Source: Clostridium sp. DL-VIII
Lineage (GTDB): Bacteria > Bacillota > Clostridia > Clostridiales > Clostridiaceae
DNA length: 64,000 bases
Assembly: GCF_000230835.1 (NCBI RefSeq)
Contig: NZ_CM001240.1
Span: forward strand, 814,501 to 878,500
Direction: 5' to 3'
Shown: positions 11,801 through 19,400 of the stretch, one piece after another
Numbering within the stretch: the first letter of the stretch is position 1
Layout: each line of letters starts with the position of its first letter
Translations under genes and position numbers: made by a program
Notes under the pieces: model-generated
The model's database searches: none
Told to the model about the DNA's origin: nothing
What the model saw: only the letters and a program-made list of their open reading frames with translations

Positions 11801-12466
11801 GACAATTATTCTAACAATGATGAGAAACTTGTAAAAGAATATGTAAGTGCAGTCAAAAGTGTATTTAGACCAGGAATTGATTATATAGGAGGTCATTCTT
11901 TTGGTGGTAATTTAGCTTTCAAAATCACTTCAGAATTAGAGAAACAAGGAATATCACCTAAGGGATTAGTAATTATTGACTCTCTTCCAGAAAATAATCC
12001 AGATACTAATGCTTATTTTAAAATGAGTGATGAAAAATTAAAGGCAATGGTAGTTGTATCAGTGATGGAAGAACTTTTAGAAATAGAAGAAACAGAATTA
12101 GCAAAAATGAAGACTTTGACCTATGAAGAAGTAAAAGAATATCTTAGAGAAAAAGCTAAGGATGATATGATGCTAAATGCACTTTTAAATGAATCATTTT
12201 TAGATTTATATGTTAAAGTTCATACTGATAACATTAGAATGTACAATGAAGCTGAGTTAGTGGAAGGTGTATTAGCTATACCAATAATAGTTTTTAAAGC
12301 TAGTCAAAGTAAATCTAATTGGGAGAAGTATACTAATTGGACTAAGTACACTAATAAAAATTGTCAGATCATTGAGGTGCCAGGGAAGCATATTTCTATG
12401 CTAAGAAGTCCGAATGTGGAAACAATGATTAATCATTTAGAAAAAATTATTAGTAATATTGATTAA
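2855..12466 (+). CDS. NRPS-B: [C-lobe]-A(Glu)-PCP-C-A(Glu)-PCP-C-A(Leu)-PCP-TE
   Basis: About 3203 residues. I chose ATG 2855 (MSKNENAI) because GGGAG lies at 2839-2843; the earlier ATG 2813 sits inside a hairpin. Residues about 12-249 align only with the C-terminal half of a condensation domain (LNYWNEKL onward) and have no HHxxxDG. Then follow A1 (262-763), PCP1 (LGGHS), C1 (HHIVTDG), A2 (1312-1812), PCP2 (LGGHS), C2 (HHIVTDG), A3 (2359-2839), PCP3 with unusual LGGTS, and a type I thioesterase (2942-3202) with GHSFG and a late GKH histidine. A1 and A2 read D-A-K-D-I-G-I-V-D-K, close to the surfactin Glu code; A3 reads D-A-W-F-L-G-N-V-V-K (Leu). Predicted extension: Glu-Glu-Leu, then release. 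The condensation before A1 is probably done by the C domain ending NRPS-A. Confidence 0.93.
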   Translation: MSKNENAILSMDKFRKELNYWNEKLKNGIEKLDIPIPTKNKNDDYKISNIEISIPKELSNKIIKIGRDADLQIFIVLNSILKALFYKVAGKDNITFMTPVLKNSKVDMFNKAILLNDILDDNMNFKRILTEIKNTISDGYNNSGYPLDKILESNGLNIENIDSVVNVGAIYENIHELKYINKYKFELMFVFVKEDNEIKIKLRYDENKFEKVYIESFLKRYIIIAENLFSDYDMQLKDLSILLNEEKNKLLNEFNKIEADYQKDKTIQEVFQEQVEKAPDNIAVVYEDKKLTYKELNEKSNSLARVLREKGVKADTIVGIMLDRSLEMMISIMGILKAGGAYLPIDPEYPEDRIKYMLEDSETKILLTQKNLLGNINYDGEVIDLEDSKLYEKENGNLDNLSKSNNLAYVIYTSGTTGKPKGVLIEHRNVMSLINALFESIYKNYKVKINVALVAPYVFDASVKQIFPCLALGNALFIVPKDTRLDGNLLLKYYEHNRIDVSDGTPMHINMLINSAELNNVGMNVKRFIIGGDALKVKAVENFYNTFNSNETIITNIYGPTECCVDSTAYHIDRMKVGKLHTIPIGKPINNSKIYILGKNNSLLPVGVAGELCITGNGLSRGYLNKEDLTREKFVDNPYEPGRKMYRTGDLARWLPDGNIEYLGRADNQVKIRGFRIEIGEIENQLSKLKEIKEAVVVAKSDNNGDKYLCGYITAEQEVAITSIKEELSKELPAYMIPNYMLQIDKIPLTTNGKIDKKALPEIDMAQMLETEYEAPGNEIEEKLVEIWEEVLDRKHVGINDNYFDLGGHSLKAVLIISKIKKELKVEIKVRELFENPTIKALGMIIESSEKKEYITINKAEEKEFYKASSAEKRIFTLWQMDKLNTVYNIPIIVEIEEQIDNKRVEKALNELVKRHEALRTSFHVVNGEIVQKIEKEWKLDYKYEEASEKTAKESINNFIKPFDLTKAPLIRSKLVKCEDKKYIFMLDVHHIVTDGVSNGILMKEFVELYIGEKLKEPQLQYKDYSEWQSDLEKEGVIKRQEEYWLNRLSGELPILNVVTDYERPNVQSYEGDRIGFSINKDLKEKLNNTAKETGTTLYMILLAAYNVMLSKYSGQEDIIVGTAQAGRSQAELADTVGMFVNTIALRNYPSGNKTFREFLEELKNNTLRDFENLDYQFDDLVNKLNLKRDISRNPLFDVMFVLENMNSGVDENAMKFKPIDIESELTIAKFDLTLAGVETDNGMNFSLEYCTKLFKNETIERMKEHYINILNSITSKLDSKIYEMNIMSVEEKNKLLHEFNKIRAEYKKDKTIQELFEEQVKKAPNNIAVVYEDKKLTYKELNEKSNALARVLREKGVKSDTIVGIMVDRSLEMMIAIMGILKAGGAYLPIDPEYPEDRIKYMLEDSKTKILLTQNKLLESIKYDVETIDLEDSKLYEKENSNLDKIIKSNNLAYVIYTSGTTGKPKGVLIEHRNVISLINALFESIYKNYKSKLNVALVSPYVFDASVKQIFPCLALGNTLFIVPKDTRLDGNLLLKYYDYNGVDVSDGTPMHINMLINSAELNNAKLNVKQFIIGGDAFSIKVVENFYNTFNSSKIVLTNIYGPTECCVDSTAYHINDIEQIKNSKRIPIGKPIINSNIFIVDKNRSLLPIGVAGELCISGDGLSRGYLNKEELTKEKFVDNPFEPGTKMYRTGDLARWLPDGNIEYLGRIDNQVKIRGFRIEIGEIENQLSKLKEIKEAVVVAKSDNNGDKYLCGYITAEQEVAITSIKEELSKELPAYMIPSYIVQIDKLPLTTNGKLDRKSLPEIDIAQVLEAKYEAPENEIQEKLVEIWEEVLDRNHIGINDNYFDLGGHSLKAVLIVAKIKREFEIEIKVREIFENSNIKALSAIIEKADKKEYITIKKAEEKDFYKASSAEKRIFTLWEMDKSNTVYNVPMILEIKEKLNEKKVEIVLNELIRRHEALRTSFEVIDGEIVQRIHKEWKLEFQYEEANKKVIKERIKKFIRPFDLAKAPLIRSKLIKCKDKKYIFMLDVHHIVTDGVSMGILMKEFMELYVGENLREPQLQYKDYSEWQNNLEESGVIKKQEEYWLNRLSGELPVLDIIADYERPKVQSYEGNRINFTVNKELKEKLNNIAKETGTTLYMVLLAAYNVMLARYSGQEDVIVGTVQAGRSQAELADTVGMFVNTVALRNYPERNKTFKEFLKELKDNTLRDFENLDYQFDDLVNKLDFKRDISRNPLFDVMFVIENMDLGIEENSMKAKVVESELTISKFDLILAGAEAEEGINFSLEYCTKLFKEETIERMKEHYINILTYVAGKLENRICEIDLISPEEKDKLLNAFNRTKAENPKNKTIVDLFEEQVEKTPDNIVVVYKNKKLTYKELNEKSNALARILRGKGVEAETIVGIMVDRSLEMIIGIMGILKAGGAYLPIDLEYPEDRIKYMLEDSGTRILLTQNKLLESISYGVEAIDLEDNKLYEVENSNLGTIGKLNDLAYVIYTSGTTGKPKGVMVEQKALVNLCLWHNENYEVTEIDRATKYAGFGFDASVWEIFPYIIAGAALHIIDKSIMLDKAALNKYYEDNKITISFLPTQMCEEFMNLENKSLRKLLTGADKLKVYKEQTYELINNYGPTENAVVTTSFKVDKNYNNIPIGKPIRNSKIYILGVNNSLMPIGTGGELCVSGDGLARGYLNREELTKEKFVANPFEPGTKMYRTGDLARWLPDGNIEYLGRIDNQVKIRGFRIEIGEIENQLLKIKDIKEALVVANNDENGEKYLCGYVTSEQKVEIAAIKEELSKEIPSYMVPSYMLQIEKLPLTPNGKIDRKALPPIDISAYKKEYVAPRNELEKTIVKMFKDVLGIKKIGTYDEFTLLGGTSILAIRLVYELNKKGIRIDLKTIFSCQSPSKIAEYIKAQNDKMAEGENRIVAKLRTSDSKLKSNLIMLPPAGGTIMGYMDMANSAKGIGDIYALEDPRLSGKEDNYSNNDEKLVKEYVSAVKSVFRPGIDYIGGHSFGGNLAFKITSELEKQGISPKGLVIIDSLPENNPDTNAYFKMSDEKLKAMVVVSVMEELLEIEETELAKMKTLTYEEVKEYLREKAKDDMMLNALLNESFLDLYVKVHTDNIRMYNEAELVEGVLAIPIIVFKASQSKSNWEKYTNWTKYTNKNCQIIEVPGKHISMLRSPNVETMINHLEKIISNID
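4923..5065 (+). repeat. near-identical tract, copy 1 (A1 of NRPS-B)
   Basis: About 140 bases at the end of A1, from the GDKYLCGY region into SKELPAYMIP, match copy 2 at 8067-8209 almost base for base, including synonymous positions. The flanks diverge more. Confidence 0.7.
8067..8209 (+). repeat. near-identical tract, copy 2 (A2 of NRPS-B)
   Basis: Partner of 4923-5065. Identity at synonymous sites over this stretch suggests recent intragenic gene conversion or a recent module duplication. Confidence 0.7.
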
Positions 12467-12500
12467 GTGAAGTGGCTGTAATAATATAAGAAATTTAATA

Positions 12501-12545
12501 AAAGACATAATCATAAGATTTATTATATGATTATGTCTTTTATTT
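12501..12545 (+). terminator. terminator after NRPS-B
   Basis: A 15-bp perfect stem, AAAGACATAATCATA (12501-12515) with its complement (12526-12540), a 10-nt loop and a T-rich 3' side. It closes the NRPS-A/B unit, so NRPS-C needs its own promoter. Confidence 0.85.
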
Positions 12546-12600
12546 ATCTGTAATATTATTTAAGCTAGCAATACAAGTTATATTATATTTCCTGCTTCTA

Positions 12601-12650
12601 AGCTAATTAGCCCAATAACAGAAAGATATCTATTATTGGGCTAATTAGCT
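12601..12650. repeat. 18-bp perfect inverted repeat
   Basis: AGCTAATTAGCCCAATAA (12601-12618) is repeated inverted at 12633-12650 around 14 nt. No T-run follows. The rest of the 12546-13230 gap is A/T-rich with no gene I can support. A second, imperfect inverted repeat lies at about 12698-12768. Confidence 0.6.
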
Positions 12651-13241
12651 ATAGTAATAACTATATTAAAAATATTGAAATCAATATTAAAAAAATGTGA
12701 AACACCTCATTTAATAGTTAAAAATCAAATTGTAATTTTGAATAATTTAATATAAATGAGATGTTTATTAGGAAGAGATTCTACTAAAAATCCAATTACA
12801 AGGTTTTATGAAATGTATAATGTAGAACTAGTATTTACATTACATAAAATTTGTATGGAAATAAAAGTAGTATCAAAAGAAATCATTATTAATAATTAAT
12901 TAAATAATTTCCTTAATAAACTTATAAATATGCAATTGCATTTGTAAGGGGGAAAAATAGTATACATCCTATAAATAAGAGAGATTAAATATAGTATTTT
13001 AATATATTTTTATTTTTTATATGTCTCTTTCCATTGCGGCCTGGATAATGCATATAAATATGTATTTTACTTTATGAGAGTTTTTAAGTCAAAAAAAATT
13101 ATTATCTTTACCAAGTTTAACTTCCCTTATGTGGATAGTACCAATATACATGCAAAAAATAAGAAATTCAATATTTTTATATAAAAGTACATATTTCATA
13201 CATTAAAAGAATTATTAGGCATAATCATTACTTGTAAACGT

Positions 13242-13270
13242 TTGAATGTCAAAAAAGTTCTTTTTATATA
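13242..13270 (+). promoter_or_regulatory. candidate sigma-A promoter for NRPS-C
   Basis: TTGAAT (13242-13247), 17-bp spacer, TATATA (13265-13270). It lies about 150 bases before the NRPS-C start, upstream of three direct repeats. A/T-rich DNA makes chance matches common. Confidence 0.35.
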
Positions 13271-13301
13271 AAAAAATATACATTTAAAGTGGATAACATT
13301 G

Positions 13302-13361
13302 AATTTTGTAAGAAATACGATTAAATTTTGTAATATATAGACGATAAATTAAAATTTTGTA
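13302..13361 (+). promoter_or_regulatory. three direct repeats AATTTTGTA upstream of NRPS-C
   Basis: The 9-mer AATTTTGTA occurs at 13302-13310, 13324-13332 and 13353-13361, with starts 22 and 29 bases apart. ACGAT also recurs before the second and third copies. Same-strand 9-mers about two helical turns apart resemble sites for LytTR-type or other response regulators. Function is inferred. Confidence 0.4.
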
Positions 13362-13419
13362 GATTTTAGGAAGCAGAAAAATTAGTCAATTGATCTTAAA
13401 TTTAAGGGGAGATTATTAT

Positions 13420-16400
13420 ATGAAATATGGATTAACACACGCACAAAGAAGAATATTATATACTGATGATTTATACAAAAATTCATCAATTTCAAACATT
13501 GGAGGTGTATGTTATGTGCCTGGAGACGTGGATTTTAAGGCACTAAAACAGTCAATTGATGAATTTATAGGGAAAAATGAGATTTTTCATTTTAAGTTTA
13601 AAAATGAAAATGGACAAGTATATCAAGAATTAGTTGATTGTAAATGTAATGAAATTGAATTTATTGATTTTGATAAGAATAAAAATAAATTTGATAAGTG
13701 GTGTGAGCAGTTTTTTGATGAGGCTATTTCTGTATATGATAATTATTTATACAAGTTTGTATTATTCAAGTTAGATAATAAAACAAACGGGTATGTTACT
13801 AAAATGCACCATATAGTTTCAGATGGATATTCTTTTGCAATTTTAACAAATCAGATAGCAGAAATCTATGATAATTTATTAAAAATAAGAGAAATAGATA
13901 CAGCTGCAGTTCCATATTCAGAATATATTAAATCAGAAAATGAGTATTTACAATCAGAAAAATTTTTAAAAGATAAGGAATTTTGGAATGAGAGGTTTTC
14001 AAATCTAAATGAAGAATTTTTATATAAAGAAACATATGATTGTAGTGGAGAGAGTTACAAATATAAGATTCCAACTAAAATAACTAATAGATTAAATAAA
14101 TTATTAAATGAAAATAATATAACAAGGAATACATTTTTTATGTCTTTATTATATTTATATTTTTACAAGAAAACAGGGGAAAAGGATATAGTAATAGGAA
14201 TGCCTGTTTATAATAGAGCTAGCAAGAAAATGAGAGCAGCTATAGGTATGTTTGTAAGTACAGTACCGGTAACTTTTAGAATTAATAACGAAATTAATTT
14301 TAAAGATTTTATAAAAGAGCTAAACGTTCAATTAAGAAGCTGCTATAAACATCAAAGTTATCCATATGATATATTGATAAATGATTTGAAATTACCTCAA
14401 AAAGGATTTGATGGATTATTTAAATTTGTATTTAACTATTATAATGAGTCTTTTAGGTATCCTATGAATAATAGTGAGATACAAGTAGAAGAAATAACAT
14501 CTAAACAAGTAACACTTCCTTTAAATTTGATCTTGAGAGAGTTTCTTGAGTCGAGTTTGGAGTTAGAGTTTCAATATAGAGCAAATGAATTTAGCGAAGA
14601 AGAAATTAAAATTATGTGCAATTGCATTAATAATATGCTAGTACAATTAGTAGAGAATTTTGATACAACTATTAGTGATATAGAAATGATAAGTCCTTAC
14701 GAAAAAGAAAAAGTTTTAACTAAGCCTAGTGAGACAAAATGTATAGAAGGTATAAAGCATTATAGTATTAGTGATTTTATTGAAAGAAATAAAAGCATTC
14801 CAAAAGAAGGACACGATATGTCTGGAGCAAAAGTTTATATAGTAGATCCAGATAATAGTTTGCAGCCAATTGGTGTTGAAGGGGAATTGTGCATAGCTAT
14901 ACAAGGAGCAATTGAAGAAACTGTTAATAATTTCGGATTTCCACAAAAAAGTTTTATAGATAATCCATTTGATTCAGTAAATAATAAGTTATATAAAACT
15001 GGAGAATTAGGAAAGCTTACGTCAGATGGAAATGTATATCTTTTAGGAAGAAATGAAAGGCTGGAAAAACAAAAAAGGTATTGGATAAATAGACTGAAGA
15101 ATATACAGAACTTAGAACTTCAAGCAGACTATGTGAGATCTGCTACACAAAACTACGAAGGTAATTCTATTTATGTAAATCTGTCAAAAAGATTAGTGGA
15201 TGGGATTGAGCGAATTTCAAAGGATATGAATACGACTCCATATATGGTAATGATGTCTATATTTAATATTATGCTTTCAAGATATGTCAATCAAGAAGAT
15301 GTTGTAATTGGAACACCAATAATTGAAAGAAATAATCATGATTTAAAAAACATAGAGGGAAGATTAGTAAATACAGTTGTAATATATGATTCAATAAGTT
15401 TTAAAGATAGTTATAATTTATATTTAGATAAATTTAAAGAAGTTTTTATAGAGGCAATGGAAAATTCAAATTATAAATTTGAACAATTAATAAGTGATTT
15501 AGATATAAAAAAAGATCAAAGCAGAAACCCGCTCTTTGATTTCATGTTTGTTTGGAATGAATTAAACTTAGATTCTTTTAACCTTGAAGATGTTAAAGAA
15601 AAAACAGTAGGAATGAAAGAGGAAATTTCAAAGGTTGATTTAACTATGAACATACTCAAAAATAATGACAAGATTAATTTGAGCATAGAATATTCAGGAA
15701 ATTTATTTAAAGAAGCAACAATAAAATTTATGATAAAGCATTATTTAAATATATTAGATCAACTTGTAGAAAATGTAGCTATTTCCATAGAGGATATTAA
15801 ACTAATAGATAAAATAGAAGAAAAAATTTTATTAGAGAATTTCAACAATACAAATTTTTCATATAATAAGGCCGCAACTATAACTAAATTATTTGAAGAA
15901 CAGGCAGAAAAAACACCAAGTAATATAGTTGGAGTATATAAAGATAAGAAATTAACTTATAAGGAGCTAAATGAAAAATCAAATTCTTTAGCAAGAATTT
16001 TAAGAGAAAAAGGTGTAAAAGCAGAAACAATAGTTGGGATAATGGTAGATAGATCGTTAGAAATGCTGATAGGAATAATAGGAATCCTAAAGGCTGGAGG
16101 GGCATACTTACCAATAGATACTGAATATCCAGAAGACAGAATAAAGTATATGTTAGAAGATAGTAATACAAAAATTCTTTTAACACAAAATAAATTGTTA
16201 GGAAGCATAAATTATAATGGAGAAGCTATAGATTTAGAAGATAGTAAGTTATATGAAAGAGAGAATAGTAATGTAAATACTAGAGGAAAGTCAAATGATT
16301 TAGCATATGTTATATATACTTCTGGAACTACTGGAAAACCTAAAGGTGTAATGGTAGAACAAAAAGCCCTTGTAAATTTGTGTATTTGGCATAATGAGTA

Positions 16401-19400
16401 TTATGAAGTAACTGAAAAAGATAATGCAACAAAGTACGCAGGTTTTGGTTTTGATGCATCAGTATGGGAGATATTTCCTTATATTATATCTGGAGCAACT
16501 CTGCACATAATAGATAAGTCTATAATGCTTGATAAAGATGCTTTAAATAAATACTATGAGGATAATAAGATAACAATAGGCTTCTTACCTACACAAATGT
16601 GTGAAGAATTTATGAGTTTAGAAAATAAATCCTTAAGGAAATTGTTAACTGGAGCGGATAAATTAAAGGTTTATAAAAAGCAGACTTATGAATTAATAAA
16701 TAACTATGGTCCAACAGAAAATGCAGTAGTTACAACAAGCTTTAAGGTAGATAAAAATTATAATAACATACCAATAGGAAAACCTATAAATAATTGTAAA
16801 ATATACATATTAGGAACTAGTAATAGTTTAATGCCTGTAGGAGCAGGCGGAGAATTATGCGTTTCAGGATATGGACTTGCAAGAGGATATTTAAACAGAG
16901 GAGAACTCACAAAAGAAAAGTTTGTGGATAATCCATTTGAGCCAGGAACAAAAATGTATAGAACAGGGGATTTAGCAAGATGGCTTTCAGATGGAAATAT
17001 AGAATATCTAGGAAGAATAGATAATCAGGTAAAAATAAGAGGCTTTAGAATAGAAATTGGAGAGATAGAAAATCAACTCCTAAAAATAGAAGATATAAAA
17101 GAAGCTGTTGTAATAGCTAAAAAGGATAGGAATGAAAATGCGTATTTGTGTGCATATATAACAACAGAAAGAGAACTAGATGTATCAAGTATAAAAGAAG
17201 AATTGTCTAAAGAGCTTCCTAATTATATGCTGCCAAAATATATCATGAAGATAGATAAGCTTCCATTGACACCAAACGGTAAAGTTGATAAGAGAGCTCT
17301 ACCAGAAATAGACATGTCTAAGGTAGCACAGACAGAATATAAGGCACCTAAAAGTGAGACAGAAAAGATTTTAGCAGAAGCGTGGAAAGCAGTATTAGAG
17401 ATAGAGAGAATGGGGATTAATGACAATTACTATGAATTGGGTGGAGATTCAATAAAATCAATACAAATAGTATCGAGGCTGCATAGTCATGGTATTAAGC
17501 TCGAAATAAAAGATTTAATGAAGTATCAAACAATAGAAGAGCTAAGTAAACATGTTAAGTATAGTAATGTTAAAGCAGATCAGGGAGTAATTGAAGGAGA
17601 AGTATATCATTCACCAATACAAAAGTGGTTTTTTGACAATAAATTTGCAGTGGAAAATTATTTTAACCAAGCATTTATGTTTGACAAAAATGATGGGATA
17701 GATGAACAAATATTAAAAAAAGCCTTCATAGAGATAATGAAACATCATGATGTATTAAGAATGATATATATAAAGGAAGATAATAAAATTAAGCAAGTAA
17801 ATAGAAATATAGAAAACATAGAAAATATGTTCACGTTAAATGTATATAATTTAGAAAATGCAGAAGATTATAAAACAGAAATAGAAGATTTAACAAACAA
17901 AATGCAGGAAGGCATGGATTTAGAAAATGGAATTTTAGTGAAACTTGGTTTATTCAAAACAAGTGAGGGAGACCACTTACTCATAGCAATACATCATATG
18001 ATTATTGATGGTATATCATGGAGAATATTACTTGAAGACTTAGAAAAAGCTTATGGAAGTGTAGAAAGTGGAAAAGCAGTAGTGTTACCAGAAAAGACTA
18101 CGTCTTATAAAGTTTGGGTAGAAAAGCTTAATGAATATGCTAATAGTAAAGAAATGCTTAGAGAAAAAGAATATTGGAATAATGTAACTAACATAGAGAT
18201 TAAAGAGCTTCCAAGGGACTTCAAAAAGTGTGAAAGTACTGTAGGAGATAGTAAAAATATCATTATAAATTTATCAAAAGATGAAACCGAAAGGCTCCTT
18301 AGAGGGACAAGTACAGCGTATAATACAGAAATAAATGATATACTTCTTTGTTCATTAGGATTAACTATTAAAGAATGGTCCAAAAACGAAAAAATTCTTA
18401 TAGGGCTTGAAGGTCATGGAAGAGAAGAAATAATAGAGGATGTTTCGATAAATAGAACATTAGGGTGGTTTACATCTACATATCCAGTGATTTTAGATAT
18501 GAAAAATAGTGATGATATTGGATACTCAATAAAAAATACAAAAGAAACTCTAAGGCATATACCAAATAAAGGTGTTGGATATGGAATCTTGAAATATCTA
18601 ACTGATCCTGAGAATAAAAAGGATGTTTGTTTTGAGTTAAATCCTGAAATAGGATTTAACTATTTAGGGGAATTTAGTGAAAGTAATGCTGAAAGCTTAT
18701 TTAAGTATTCTAAGATATCAAGTGGAAAGACTATATCAGAAGAAAATAAAAAATTAAACAATATTGAGATAAATGGTTTTGTAGTGAATGGAGAACTAAA
18801 ATTCATATTTAATTATAGTATTAAAGAATATAAAGCTGAAACAATAGAGAAGCTAACAAAGTTATATACAAAAAATCTGCTTGAAATTATAAAACACTGC
18901 GAAAGTATAAGGGAAACAGAAAGAACACCATGGGATTATGGAGATAGAGAATTAAGTGTAGAGGATTTAGATAAAATACTATCATACAAAAAAGAAATAG
19001 AGAAAATACACTCTTTAACCCCAATGCAGGAAGGCATAATGTATAATTCAAGGATCAATAGAGAGTCTAATGCGTATTTTGAACAAAGTATATTTACAGT
19101 AACAGGGCCATTAGATATAGAAATATTGAATAAGGCATTTAATAAACTTATAGAAAGATATGAAATACTAAGAACAGCATTTTTCTATGAAAATATAAGT
19201 GAGCCTAAACAAGTAGTTTTAAGAAATAGAGAATTAAAGATATGCTATGAAGATATAAGTAATCTGGAAGAAAATAAAGAAGAATATTTGGAAAGATTTA
19301 AAAAGAAGGATAAAGACAAAGGATTCGACTTAACTAATGATTGCTTAAATAGATTATCGGTAATAAAAATCGATAGCGATATATATAAGATAGTATATAG

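Noticed and set aside
12756..12899. 47-codon frame with a protein-like look between NRPS-B and NRPS-C
   Set aside because: No ribosome binding site, inside imperfect inverted-repeat DNA, and no recognisable family.
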